In this document: in pieces, positions 17,555 to 27,223 of the stretch
Layout of the letters: every line of letters begins with the position of its first letter
Numbering within the stretch: the first letter of the stretch is position 1
From: Clostridia bacterium
GTDB lineage: Bacteria; Bacillota; Clostridia; Oscillospirales; Acutalibacteraceae
Direction: 5' to 3'
DNA: 64,000 nucleotides
NCBI GenBank assembly: GCA_017481575.1
Contig: JAFUPA010000004.1
Span: forward strand, 1-64,000
The notes under the pieces: model-generated
Databases searched by the model: none
What the model was told of the DNA's origin: nothing
The model's input: the letters and a program-made list of their open reading frames with translations, nothing else
Translations under genes and position numbers: made by a program

Positions 17555-17805
17555 AGGGTAACAGTAGCAATCTGAACCTGCCCGCAAGCAAGTTTTTTGG
17601 TGTTTTGACTTTGAGAGGTGTCGGCCAGTCTGCACCCTCAACATCCAAAAATTCTTGGCTTTCGGGTCGAAGATTTTTTATCGAGAGGATTTTTGGAAAT
17701 TCAAGGCAAAAACACAGCCAATCCTTGCGGATTGGCGAGTATTTTAACGAAGAAGTGGCGGAAATCATCCGGTAAAAACACGGTTCATATTACTACTGTT
17801 ACCCT
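17555..17805. mobile_element. 251-bp element with terminal inverted repeats (MITE-like)
   Basis: The perfect 13-bp terminal repeats AGGGTAACAGTAG (17555-17567) and CTACTGTTACCCT (17793-17805) extend to 17 bp with one mismatch. The interior holds a short hairpin GCCAATCC/GGATTGGC and no convincing gene: the only long frame has no good ribosome site and a low-complexity product. It separates the KapD-like gene from its terminator at 17808, as if inserted there. No transposase is encoded. No obvious target duplication is seen. Confidence 0.6.
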
Positions 17806-17807
17806 GT

Positions 17808-17839
17808 AGCCTTGGATACAAATCCAAGGCTGCTTTTTT
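17808..17839 (+). terminator. Terminator downstream of the KapD-like gene
   Basis: The 9-bp stem AGCCTTGGA/TCCAAGGCT is followed by GCTTTTTT. It begins 3 bases after the inverted-repeat element ends. Confidence 0.9.
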
Positions 17840-17879
17840 GTCTAAAAGATAGAAAATACTGTTTTTACACTATATATTG

Positions 17880-17908
17880 TTGACAAGTGTCGGTCGGTGG
17901 TATAAAAT
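17880..17908 (+). promoter_or_regulatory. Promoter of uraA
   Basis: TTGACA (17880-17885), 17-bp spacer, TAAAAT (17903-17908). Confidence 0.7.
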
Positions 17909-17919
17909 TATACAAGAAG

Positions 17920-18009
17920 ATCTTTATTGCGGTACGGAGATGCCGACAGGATTTGAAAAAAATCAGGCTAAATGTGTCTTGTCAGCTCTCAAGTTGGCAA
18001 GACTTTTTT
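17920..18009 (+). promoter_or_regulatory. Transcription attenuator upstream of uraA, PyrR-like
   Basis: The leader contains a complete intrinsic terminator (17976-17985 with 17994-18003, then T6) before the permease gene. Upstream, GCCGACAGG (17942-17950) can pair with the terminator's left arm CTTGTCAGC (17978-17986) as an antiterminator. A preceding hairpin CGGTA-CGGAGA-TGCCG would block that. Its loop resembles the PyrR binding-loop core CNGNGA. This three-way layout matches PyrR attenuation of pyrimidine genes; PyrR control is inference. Confidence 0.5.
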
Positions 18010-18081
18010 ATTAGGTAACTGAGCAACTGAATGACCTCACGGGTCATCGGATATAGAAAATAATTGAAGGGATGATCTTTA

Positions 18082-19524
18082 ATGGCAAAGAAAGAAAAGG
18101 TCGTTATAGGCGATCAGGGCATTCATGATGCTTCCGTCCTCGGCAAACCGAGAATGTTGGTGCTTGGTGTTCAGCACACATTCGCAATGTTCGGTGCAAC
18201 CGTTCTTGTTCCTCTTCTTACAGGACTTGACGTTGCAACAACACTTCTTATGGCAGGTCTCGGAACATTATTCTTCCACCTCGTGACAAAAGGTAAGGTT
18301 CCTGCTTTCCTCGGTTCATCATTCGCTTTCCTCGGCGGTTATGCGGCGGTTGCACCTTATCTTGATAAAAACGGTAATGTTTGGGTAGAGGGTGCAGGTG
18401 CTAAATTTGCTAATACTGAAATGTTACCCTATGCCGGTTTAGGTGTTGCGGTTGCAGGTCTTATTTATCTGGTTTTCGCTTTACTTATCAAGCTTGTCGG
18501 TGTTAAAAAGGTTATGAAATTCTTCCCGCCAGTTGTAACAGGACCGATTATTATTGCAATCGGATTGAGCCTTGCAGGTTCTGCTGTAAACAACTGCAAA
18601 GAATGCTGGCCTCTTGCACTCATTTCTCTTGCTATAGTTGTCATTTTTAATATCTGGGGCAAGGGTATGGCGAAGATTATCCCTATTCTCCTTGGTGTTG
18701 TTGGTTCCTATATTGTAGCAATTATCGTAGGTAACGGCTTCGGATATGAGCCTATGGCAGTTGATTTTTCAAAGGTTCAGGCAATTCTTAATAACATTGC
18801 GGAAGGCAACATTTACGGTCCGCAGGGTTTGTTCTTCCTTCCTATTGTTAAGGAATCAACTGTTCTTGCCGTAGATTTTGGCGAAACATCAAAGGTTGTA
18901 AGCTCTATTATCGCTATCGCTCCCATTGCACTTGCAACAATGATGGAGCACATCGGTGACATTTCTGCTATCAGCGCAACCTGCGGCAAGAACTTTATCG
19001 CAGATCCGGGTCTCCACAAGACACTCATCGGTGACGGTGTTGCAACATCTCTTGCAGCTCTCGTCGGTGGTCCCGCAAACACAACCTACGGTGAGAACAC
19101 AGGTGTTCTTGCTCTTTCAAAGGTTTATGACCCGAAGGTTATCAGAATTGCGGCTGTTTTTGCAGTTGGTATTTCGTTCTTCCCGATTGTTTCCGCACTC
19201 ATCAGTTCTATTCCGACAGCTATTATCGGCGGTATCTCATTCATCCTCTACGGTATGATTTCTGGTATCGGTGTAAGAAACGTTGTTGAGAATAAGGTTG
19301 ACTTCTCAAAGAGCCGTAACCTTATTGTTGCCGCTATCATTCTCGTTTGCGCCCTCGGTCTCGGTAGCGTAAGCTTCACAATCGGCAAGGTTGGCATCAC
19401 ACTCACAGCTCTTGCAGTTGCAGCTATCGCAGGTATCCTCCTCAACGCTATCCTCCCGGGTAACGACTATGTTTTCGAGGCAGAGTCTTACGACAACGCA
19501 AAGAAGTCAAAGGGCGACAAATAA
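18082..19524 (+). CDS. uraA: Uracil permease, NCS2 family
   Basis: A 480-residue membrane transporter with about 14 hydrophobic segments that takes up uracil with protons. Signatures of the uracil branch are visible: QHTFAMFGATVLVP (~30), FLGSSFAFLGGY (~75), the MMEHIGDISA segment with the substrate-binding Glu (~295) and PANTTYGENTGVLALSKVYDP with the second Glu (~332). The attenuator in front supports a role in pyrimidine salvage. RBS GAAGGGATG precedes ATG. Monocistronic. Confidence 0.92.
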   Translation: MAKKEKVVIGDQGIHDASVLGKPRMLVLGVQHTFAMFGATVLVPLLTGLDVATTLLMAGLGTLFFHLVTKGKVPAFLGSSFAFLGGYAAVAPYLDKNGNVWVEGAGAKFANTEMLPYAGLGVAVAGLIYLVFALLIKLVGVKKVMKFFPPVVTGPIIIAIGLSLAGSAVNNCKECWPLALISLAIVVIFNIWGKGMAKIIPILLGVVGSYIVAIIVGNGFGYEPMAVDFSKVQAILNNIAEGNIYGPQGLFFLPIVKESTVLAVDFGETSKVVSSIIAIAPIALATMMEHIGDISAISATCGKNFIADPGLHKTLIGDGVATSLAALVGGPANTTYGENTGVLALSKVYDPKVIRIAAVFAVGISFFPIVSALISSIPTAIIGGISFILYGMISGIGVRNVVENKVDFSKSRNLIVAAIILVCALGLGSVSFTIGKVGITLTALAVAAIAGILLNAILPGNDYVFEAESYDNAKKSKGDK

Positions 19525-19540
19525 ATCATAGAATAAATTA

Positions 19541-19565
19541 AGGGGCTACTCACAGTCCCTTTTTT
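19541..19565 (+). terminator. Terminator of uraA
   Basis: The 7-bp stem AGGGGCT/AGTCCCT (one G-U) is followed by T5. Confidence 0.75.
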
Positions 19566-19576
19566 ATGTAAATAAA

Positions 19577-19609
19577 CAAAAAACAACCTTGCCAATCGGC
19601 AAGGTTGTT
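19577..19609 (-). terminator. Terminator of guaB
   Basis: The perfect 12-bp stem AACAACCTTGCC/GGCAAGGTTGTT is followed on the minus strand by T6. Confidence 0.92.
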
Positions 19610-19623
19610 TGCATATCTTATTC

Positions 19624-21090
<1,467 letters not shown>

Positions 21091-21255
21091 TCAAAAACCT
21101 CCTAAACTGTGTTTGTTTTTATCTGTTTTTTAAAATTATTTAATTATAACGTGTATTTATAAAAAAAGCAATCACTAAACGCAGAAAATTTTAAAAATAT
21201 TCAAGAATTATATGTGTAAAAAATTTTTTGAAAGCAAAACCGAATAAATCAAAAA

Positions 21256-21846
21256 TTATTCTTCATTTTGTGGTATGTACCAGTACGAATTGAATTGATA
21301 TAAATATGTACGGGCACCTTTCGGCATCTGTGTCAAAGCGTTGAAAACGTTGTAATAATCTCCTGCACCCATTCCCGTTGCACAAATACCGAGAGATACT
21401 AAAACTGTAAGGTGTGGAAAAAACATACCGATAATATATGGAATAATACCGAAAACAATATTCGGCAACAAAGACATAAAAGTAAAGCGGCTTTTGCTCA
21501 TTGTTTCAGGGCCCACAACAAACATCATTCCCTGTGAAAGATTTGTATACATATACACATCCTTTTTGAAACAAATTGCGTGCAAAAACTCGTGAGGGAA
21601 CATTGAAAGAAGTGAAAGAATAAGACCGATATAAAATTCAAACATGTTAGATAAAAGAAGCTCTTGACATCTGAAAAAAGCGGGAACGGCAAGAATAATC
21701 ATAATGGCTATCGATAAAAGATTTGCTATTATCGACAGCTTTTTGGGGTCAGTTGCTTCTTTGAATTTCACCGCATTCGGTTTATGCTCTCCGTGAGGAA
21801 GTGTCTCAGGGTCTTTGTTAAACTTACCCATATAATGTAGTTTCAT
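21256..21846 (-). CDS. DUF3267 family membrane protein (putative zincin-like)
   Basis: A 196-residue protein with about four membrane helices (roughly 40-70, 80-100, 125-150, 155-170). The motif FPHEFLHAICF at ~82 is an HExxH-like HEFLH site, as in DUF3267 proteins thought to be membrane metallopeptidases. The end carries an FNALTQMPKGA segment, also seen in that family. I placed the start at 21846, where the AAGGAGAA ribosome site stands; an upstream ATG at 21876 overlaps the previous gene's stop without a site. It follows the MltG-like gene by 20 bp. Confidence 0.75.
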   Translation of the reverse strand: MKLHYMGKFNKDPETLPHGEHKPNAVKFKEATDPKKLSIIANLLSIAIMIILAVPAFFRCQELLLSNMFEFYIGLILSLLSMFPHEFLHAICFKKDVYMYTNLSQGMMFVVGPETMSKSRFTFMSLLPNIVFGIIPYIIGMFFPHLTVLVSLGICATGMGAGDYYNVFNALTQMPKGARTYLYQFNSYWYIPQNEE

Positions 21847-21866
21847 TTTTATTCTCCTTTTGATAT

Positions 21867-22718
21867 TTAAAACCATCCTGCTTCTCTGCCGTTTTTCTGA
21901 TGCTGTGACAGTGTACTTGCATAGTAGAAATCCTCGCCCGACGGGTCGGTAAGGAAGTAATAATAATCAGTGTCGGCAGGGTTAACAGCGGCATTGATTG
22001 CCTTTATTCCAGGGTTGCATATCGGGCCTGCAGAAAGTCCTTTACAGTAGTATGTGCTGTAAAGTGACATATAACGCTTGATGTCGTCATTCTGGTTGTC
22101 GAGCTTGACGTCCTTTTGGTAGCCGAGGTGTTCACCGAGCTTTTGCGTGATGTAAAAGGTTGTAACGTCACTCTGCAAAAGCGGAAAGGACGGGCTTTTA
22201 AGTCTGTTATGGAAAACAGAGGAAACTGCCGCACATTCGGCAATGTCCTTGTCGCATTCCTTTTGAATGATGGAGGCAAGTGTGAGCATTTCGTCCATTG
22301 TGTAGCCGAGTGCTTCTGCCTTTGCCTTAATTTCATCAGTTACTTTTTTATTGTAGTTGTCAATGAATTTGTCAAGTACCGCTTTCGGGTCGGAGTTGAA
22401 ATAAAACTCATAAGTGTCGGGGAAAATGTAACCCTCCAGCAGGAAAATTCTGTCCTCGGGATTGTCAATTTCAATTCCCTCGTACGGCTGATTGCAGATT
22501 TCAAGAAATTCTGTCTTTGAACAGACGTTATATTCCGCAAGTCTTTCTGCAATGTCAAGGATTGTAAAGCCCTCGGGGAAGGTGACCGTAACCGTGTTTT
22601 TAACAGTCGTGGTCGAGCTTTTGGTTGTCAAAAAAGGCACGCCCTCGCCCTTATCGCAAGAGGAAAAGGTAAGCAATACCAGAATACAGCAAATTATGGC
22701 AGAAACAGTTTTTTTCAT
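21867..22718 (-). CDS. mltG: MltG-like endolytic transglycosylase, lipoprotein form
   Basis: MltG cleaves nascent peptidoglycan strands near the membrane. This 283-residue version has a lipobox (LTFSSC, Cys21) in place of the usual transmembrane helix. Family marks: a LysM-like PEGFTILDIAERL segment (~50), LLEGYIFPDTYEF (~93), LASIIQKECDKD with the catalytic Glu (~148), VFHNRLKSPSFPLLQSD (~168) and GLSAGPICNPGIKAINA (~228). First gene of a pair with the DUF3267 gene. Confidence 0.88.
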   Translation of the reverse strand: MKKTVSAIICCILVLLTFSSCDKGEGVPFLTTKSSTTTVKNTVTVTFPEGFTILDIAERLAEYNVCSKTEFLEICNQPYEGIEIDNPEDRIFLLEGYIFPDTYEFYFNSDPKAVLDKFIDNYNKKVTDEIKAKAEALGYTMDEMLTLASIIQKECDKDIAECAAVSSVFHNRLKSPSFPLLQSDVTTFYITQKLGEHLGYQKDVKLDNQNDDIKRYMSLYSTYYCKGLSAGPICNPGIKAINAAVNPADTDYYYFLTDPSGEDFYYASTLSQHQKNGREAGWF

Positions 22719-22828
22719 ATTAAACCTCTGTTTTTCTTATTATTTATTCTCTACTAATGATACATTAATTTCATTTCCGTGTCAATAAAAGAGGATTTTC
22801 TGCAAATATTAATTTCGGAGGTGATAGT

Positions 22829-22992
22829 ATGGAGAAAAAGAATAAAAAGGAAAGAAAAAAGCAAAATTGTCGCCGCTTGTCGAGTCGATAATTGCAGATT
22901 GGGAAACAGCATCCGAAAGTGATGTTCTCGGCAGTTACACGGGTAACCCCGAAACAGGTGAAATACCTGTTCAGGACGCTGACGATTTATAA
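22829..22992 (+). pseudogene. Small acidic-tail protein gene interrupted by a -1 frame change at A-AAA-AAG
   Basis: The ATG at 22829 follows a perfect GGAGGTGAT ribosome site, but the frame stops after 20 codons in an unlikely Arg/Ser-rich tail. In the -1 frame, starting exactly at the heptamer A AAA AAG (22855-22861), a sensible sequence continues: AKLSPLVESIIADWETASES, then DVLGSYTGNPETGEIPVQDADDL and a stop at 22992. The joined product would be 54 residues. Either it is a programmed frameshift or RNA-polymerase slippage, or one A has been lost by mutation or sequencing error. Function unknown. Confidence 0.6.
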
Positions 22993-22998
22993 AAATAA

Positions 22999-23025
22999 TG
23001 TGGGGTAAATCTAATTTACCCCACA
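22999..23025 (+). terminator. Hairpin after the small interrupted gene
   Basis: A perfect 12-bp stem (22999-23010 with 23014-23025) with a 3-base loop; the following plus-strand tract is only weakly T-rich. Confidence 0.65.
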
Positions 23026-23121
23026 CTTGCAAATTTATTTGGTTTTCATTCTTTTAATTTCAGCAGTACTCCAGAGAAGCAGACTGCAAACATATCAATA
23101 AATTACAGAAGCGTTGTTTTG

Positions 23122-23150
23122 TTGACAAAGAGGTGTTGGTATAGTATAAT
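23122..23150 (+). promoter_or_regulatory. Consensus promoter of tarIJ
   Basis: TTGACA (23122-23127), 17-bp spacer, TATAAT (23145-23150): an exact sigma-A consensus. Confidence 0.85.
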
Positions 23151-23185
23151 TTTATAGGTTAAAAATTAGAAATGAGGTAATGTTT

Positions 23186-23893
23186 ATGAATATAGCTGTA
23201 GTTCTTGCAGGCGGTTCAGGCAGCCGTATGGGTATGGTTGACAGACCGAAGCAGTTTATCGACATTTACGGCAAGCCCGTTATCATTCACACTCTCGAGG
23301 CTTTTGAAATCAACGAGAAGATTGACGCAATCTGCGTTGTATGCGTCAAGGAGTGGCAGGATGACCTCTCACTCTGGCTCAAGGAGTACGATATCCGCAA
23401 GGTGCGCTGGATTGCAAACGCAGGCGCTTCAAGACAGGAGTCCTCGCTCAACGCTCTTGATGCAATTAAGGAAGCTTGCGGTGACGACGATTATGTTATC
23501 ATTCACGATGCGGCAAGACCCCTTATTTCGCAGAAGATTATTAACGAAAATATTATGAAAGTGCGTGAATACGGCGCCTGCGACACAGTTGTGCCTGCTC
23601 ACGATACAATCATCAGAAGCGTTGACGGCGAAAGCCTTGAATCAATCCCTGCCCGTAAGGAGCTTTATATGGGTCAGACTCCTCAGTCATTTAAGTATTC
23701 AATCGTAAGAAAAGCGTATGACGATTACTTTGCTTTGCCCGAAAACGAGCGTCCCGAAATGACAGACGACTGCGGTCTTGTTCTTCACAGCGGTGTAAAA
23801 ATCGGAATGGCTATGGGCGATAAGCTCAATATGAAAATCACAACAATGGAGGATTTGCTCCTTGTTAAGTCTATTGTAAGAACAGGCAGATAA
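23186..23893 (+). CDS. tarI: Ribitol-5-phosphate (or MEP) cytidylyltransferase, IspD/TarI family
   Basis: A 235-residue nucleotidyltransferase with LAGGSGSRMG (~9), the PKQFI segment, IIHDAARPLIS (~108) and GQTPQSFKYSIV (~160). IspD and TarI are close relatives. Because the next gene is a TarJ-type dehydrogenase 16 bases downstream, I favour TarI, which makes CDP-ribitol from ribitol-5-phosphate and CTP for teichoic or other surface polymers. An ATG at 23180 exists, but the GAGGT site is spaced correctly for 23186. If this genome lacks another ispD, it could serve that role. Confidence 0.82.
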   Translation: MNIAVVLAGGSGSRMGMVDRPKQFIDIYGKPVIIHTLEAFEINEKIDAICVVCVKEWQDDLSLWLKEYDIRKVRWIANAGASRQESSLNALDAIKEACGDDDYVIIHDAARPLISQKIINENIMKVREYGACDTVVPAHDTIIRSVDGESLESIPARKELYMGQTPQSFKYSIVRKAYDDYFALPENERPEMTDDCGLVLHSGVKIGMAMGDKLNMKITTMEDLLLVKSIVRTGR

Positions 23894-23909
23894 GGAAGGA
23901 TGAAGTGTT

Positions 23910-24956
23910 TTGTTCGCTAAAAGTTACAAAATAACCGAGCCTAAAAGATTTGAAATATTTGTTGAGGATATTCAGAACAACGATGTTCTCGTCCGTCCCG
24001 AGTATCTTGCTGTCTGCAAAGCGGATATCCGTTATTATCTCGGTAACCGTAGCCTTAACGTGCTTAAAAGAAAGTTCCCGATGAGCCTTATTCACGAGGC
24101 AACGGGCGTTGTTGTTAAGGATAAAAACGGCAAGTTTGAGCCGGGTCAGCGTGTTGTTATGCTCCCGTGCAGAAGAGCTGATGAGTGCGACGGCACAAAG
24201 TGCATTGAGTGCGTAAGAGATAATCCTCATTTGCTTGATAACTACTGTCCCGATTCAAAGTTCTGTTCAAGCAACTTTGACGGCTTCAGTAAGGAGCTTA
24301 TGGACATCGGTGCAGATTATCTTGTGCCCATTCCTGACGAGGTTGGTGCAGAGGCAGTTTTCTCGGAGCTTATTTCCGTTGGCTGCTGTGCTCTTCGCCG
24401 TGCAGGACTTGAAAAGTCAAACGCACCCAAGAACATTGCTGTCTGGGGCGACGGAATTATGGGATACATTATTGCCCTTGTTGCAAAATACAGCCTTGAC
24501 TGCGAGGTTGACGTTATCGGATTGAGCAAGGAAAAGCTTGCCGAGTTTGACTTTGCAAACATCTACTACGCAAACGATATTGAATACTTACCCCGAATGA
24601 CGGTAGCCATTGAGGCTGTCGGCGGAAACGCATCAGGCATTGCGGCAAATCAGGCAATTGACAAGCTTTATTCGGGCGGTAAGCTCATTCTCTGCGGTGT
24701 TGCAAACGACAACATTCCGCTAAATACAAGAATGGTGCTTGAACACGGACTTTCAATCAGAGGAACAACACGAAGCACACGTTGCGACTTTGAAAACGCA
24801 CTCGAGCTTCTTGAGATTAAAGACTTCCGTGAGCGTGTTCTTAAGCTTCTTCTTTCAACAGTTGAGGTTGATGATATTAAAAAATACTATGCTGTATTTG
24901 AAAAAGAGTCAAAGTCCACCGCACTCGGAAAAAATATAATGAAAATATCATTCTAA
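23910..24956 (+). CDS. tarJ: Ribulose-5-phosphate reductase, TarJ-like zinc alcohol dehydrogenase
   Basis: A 348-residue medium-chain dehydrogenase. The N-terminal domain has the metal-site segment VCKADIRYYLG (Cys37 equivalent), IHEATGVVV (His-Glu) and a four-Cys structural cluster around CDGTKCIECVRDN; the C-terminal Rossmann domain has AVWGDGIMGYI (~177). TarJ reduces ribulose-5-phosphate to ribitol-5-phosphate with NADPH, feeding TarI. The start is TTG at 23910 with an AAGGAAGGA site; an in-frame TGA at 23901 rules out anything longer. The two-gene operon lacks the glycerol/ribitol polymerases. Confidence 0.85.
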   Translation: MFAKSYKITEPKRFEIFVEDIQNNDVLVRPEYLAVCKADIRYYLGNRSLNVLKRKFPMSLIHEATGVVVKDKNGKFEPGQRVVMLPCRRADECDGTKCIECVRDNPHLLDNYCPDSKFCSSNFDGFSKELMDIGADYLVPIPDEVGAEAVFSELISVGCCALRRAGLEKSNAPKNIAVWGDGIMGYIIALVAKYSLDCEVDVIGLSKEKLAEFDFANIYYANDIEYLPRMTVAIEAVGGNASGIAANQAIDKLYSGGKLILCGVANDNIPLNTRMVLEHGLSIRGTTRSTRCDFENALELLEIKDFRERVLKLLLSTVEVDDIKKYYAVFEKESKSTALGKNIMKISF

Positions 24957-24957
24957 A

Positions 24958-24994
24958 ACAAAAACATCGGTTCAGCTTTGAACCGATGTTTTTT
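24958..24994. terminator. Bidirectional terminator between tarJ and the esterase gene
   Basis: The 11-bp stem AACATCGGTTC/GAACCGATGTT is flanked by A-rich and T6 tracts. It overlaps the 3' end of the minus-strand gene. Confidence 0.9.
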
Positions 24995-26063
24995 CTTGCT
25001 CTGCTCTGTAGTTTTGAACTGCATACATAAAGCCGTCAATGAGGAATTGCCTTGCCTCCTTTGCGGGAGTGGAGTATGAAAGCAGGTCAAATCCGTGGAA
25101 GCAACCATCAAAGGTTTTAAAATGTACTTCAACGCCTGCGGCTTTTAAGCTTTCAACATATTCAATCGTTTCGTCCGTGAAAGGCTCAATTGTGCCGACA
25201 TAAGTAAGCGTAGGCGGAAGACCGCTATAGTCTGTTTCACGTGCAGGTGCGGCATATTTTGACACGTTTTCGGTCTGATATGCTTCACCGAGGTAAAGCT
25301 TCCATGCAATTTCATTTGATTTTGTATTCCATATCGGCGCATCGTTGTTTTGCGATGATTCGGTAATCATTCTGTCGTCAAGCATGGGATAAAGCGGCAT
25401 CTGAAAAGCGATGTTAACATCGCCCGTGTCCCGTGCCTTAAGGGTTACAGCCGCACAAAGACCGCCGCCGGCACTGTTACCGCCCACAAAAATCTGACTG
25501 TCATTCATGCCGTAATCTTTTCCGTTTTCTTTAAGCCACAAAAGAGCGGAGTAACAATCATTAAATGCGGCAGGGTAAGGTGCTGTGGGTGAGTTGGTGT
25601 AGTCGGGAGCTACAATAACACAGCCCGAAGCATCAACAAAGCTTTGAATAAAGCTGAAATCCTGCTCGGGACATCCGAGTCCGTAGCCACCGCCGTGAAT
25701 CCACAGAAGTCCGGGGACATTTTCTTTAGTCTCTTTCGGCGAATAAACACAGATGCGAAGCTCACTGCCGTCATCACGGGTTATGTATTTTTCTTCATAA
25801 TTTATGCCTTTTGTAAGGTTGGGCAGACCGATATTATCAAGGAATAAATTTGCGATTTTAAAAAATCCTACAGTAAAATTAGGCATAACAATTCTTATAA
25901 TATTGCCGACAGTTCTTATTTCGGGATGAATGTCGCTCGACTTTATATTCCATCGGTCAAACATATTGCAAACACCACTTTCTTCGTCATTTGCAGCTGC
26001 ACTTACTGTAAGAGGTGAACACAGAAAAACAAAACATAAAAGTAAAGAGAGAAACCTTTTCAT
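24972..26063 (-). CDS. Secreted alpha/beta-hydrolase, hormone-sensitive-lipase type esterase
   Basis: A 363-residue protein with a signal peptide (cleavage near VSAAAN, ~24). Catalytic features: oxyanion HGGGYGLG (~125), nucleophile elbow GGNSAGGGL (Ser, ~195), and the C-terminal CFHGFDLL (His, ~333), preceded by the acid-loop segment TIEPFTDE (~297). These identify an acyl-ester hydrolase of the HSL/GDSAG-like class acting outside the cell, perhaps removing acetyl groups from plant polysaccharides; the substrate is a guess. Confidence 0.85.
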   Translation of the reverse strand: MKRFLSLLLCFVFLCSPLTVSAAANDEESGVCNMFDRWNIKSSDIHPEIRTVGNIIRIVMPNFTVGFFKIANLFLDNIGLPNLTKGINYEEKYITRDDGSELRICVYSPKETKENVPGLLWIHGGGYGLGCPEQDFSFIQSFVDASGCVIVAPDYTNSPTAPYPAAFNDCYSALLWLKENGKDYGMNDSQIFVGGNSAGGGLCAAVTLKARDTGDVNIAFQMPLYPMLDDRMITESSQNNDAPIWNTKSNEIAWKLYLGEAYQTENVSKYAAPARETDYSGLPPTLTYVGTIEPFTDETIEYVESLKAAGVEVHFKTFDGCFHGFDLLSYSTPAKEARQFLIDGFMYAVQNYRAEQEKTSVQS

Positions 26064-26140
26064 AATTATCCGTCCTTTCTGCTTTATACAACTATATTAA
26101 CACATAAAATTGATTCAGGCAATATAAAAAGAATGTATAA

Positions 26141-26172
26141 TAACGGATATAAACTCAAGTTTATATCCGTTA
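26141..26172 (-). terminator. Terminator of the hydrogenase-PHP operon
   Basis: A perfect 14-bp stem (26141-26154 with 26159-26172, loop TCAA) overlaps the stop of the PHP gene; T-rich sequence follows on the minus strand. Confidence 0.8.
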
Positions 26173-26895
26173 CTTTAATTTGGGTAGATTTTTAATATAA
26201 TCAATAACCGCTCTCGCACTGTTTTCGGGCAGGTCAATTTTGTTTTCGGCATCCTTAAGGTTTTCAAGGTAGTGCGCATCCGAATCAACAAAAATCTTCG
26301 CCCCGTCAAGTATGGGGTGATTTTTTTTGAGTGCATCTCTGTCTGCATCAGCAGTCATCTCAACCGCACAAAAGCCCATATCTTCGGTAATCATACCGAG
26401 GTTTGAAAGCACGCTGTAAGAGCTTCTGTCAATATGTGCAGGGTAGCACACACCGCCGTAGCCGGCAACAAGCTCGCACACATTGCTTATGCTCACCGAG
26501 CTTGCAAGGGTCAGCAGAATTTCCTCCTTGCCCACAACATTGTCACGCTCATCCATAACAAGCTGTTCACCGAATATGTCGGGACGGTTTTTGACGGGCG
26601 GCATTGTTGACAAGATGTAATCTGAAAACCTCATCGCACTCCCAACATCGGGAAAAAGGCAAACAATGTGAACCTCCTCCGAGGTGCAAAGCTCCATACC
26701 GGGGATAACCGTCAAGCCGATTTCTTCGCCGACTTTTACCGCCGCACCGCAGTTTTTGCAGGAGTTGTGGTCGGTCAGAGCGATTATATCAAGCCCGAGA
26801 AGCTTCGACATATTGACGAGATTATACGGTGTCATATCATTGTCACCGCAGGGTGACAGACACGAGTGTGTATGAAAATCGTAAAAAAGCTCCAT
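26170..26895 (-). CDS. PHP domain phosphoesterase
   Basis: A 241-residue PHP-fold protein. Metal ligands are visible in YDFHTHSCLSPCGD (~6), IALTDHNSCKNCG (~38), IPGMELCTSEEVHIV (~62), CYPAHIDRSS (~150) and FVDSDAHYLEN (~205). PHP enzymes are phosphatases or nucleases; this type with a GMELCTSEEVH motif resembles PHP proteins that hydrolyse small nucleotides or phosphoesters. It is the last gene of a five-gene operon with the hydrogenase-like protein. In such clusters it may act on a signalling nucleotide, but that is inference. Confidence 0.85.
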   Translation of the reverse strand: MELFYDFHTHSCLSPCGDNDMTPYNLVNMSKLLGLDIIALTDHNSCKNCGAAVKVGEEIGLTVIPGMELCTSEEVHIVCLFPDVGSAMRFSDYILSTMPPVKNRPDIFGEQLVMDERDNVVGKEEILLTLASSVSISNVCELVAGYGGVCYPAHIDRSSYSVLSNLGMITEDMGFCAVEMTADADRDALKKNHPILDGAKIFVDSDAHYLENLKDAENKIDLPENSARAVIDYIKNLPKLK

Positions 26896-26896
26896 T

Positions 26897-27223
26897 TTAA
26901 ATCATCTTTGAAATGGCGGCAGCCATTTGATAGGAATTTTTTTCTGTCTGCAAAATGATAACATCATTCTGCTCTGCCCGTTTAAGTGCATCTTCGTCAA
27001 GTGCCGCATTTTCTGTCAGCACAATGCACGCAACGTCGGCAAGCACCGCAACACCGACCGAGTTGATGTTGCCCATAACAGTCAGCCACACGTCACCCTC
27101 CTGCGCACGGGACATTACCCAGCTCAAAAGGTCACCGCAGTAGCAACCGCTGATTTCTCTTTCAAGGTTTTTGCCGCAAAGCACTTTGAGTTCGAGCTTT
27201 TCTGCAAGTTCTTTTACGTCCAT
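26897..27223 (-). CDS. DRTGG domain protein
   Basis: A 108-residue single-domain protein of the DRTGG type (the domain also found between CBS pairs and next to phosphotransacetylase). The N-terminal helix MDVKELAEKLELKVLCG and the core VLADVACIVLTENAALDEDAL fit. It overlaps the hydrogenase-like gene by 10 bp and ends 1 bp before the PHP gene start. A paralogue begins the operon at 29351. Ligand unknown. Confidence 0.75.
   Translation of the reverse strand: MDVKELAEKLELKVLCGKNLEREISGCYCGDLLSWVMSRAQEGDVWLTVMGNINSVGVAVLADVACIVLTENAALDEDALKRAEQNDVIILQTEKNSYQMAAAISKMI

Noticed and set aside
17539..17775. 79-codon frame overlapping the KapD-like gene end and the inverted-repeat element
   Set aside because: No ribosome site, low-complexity product, and it runs across the element's terminal repeat.
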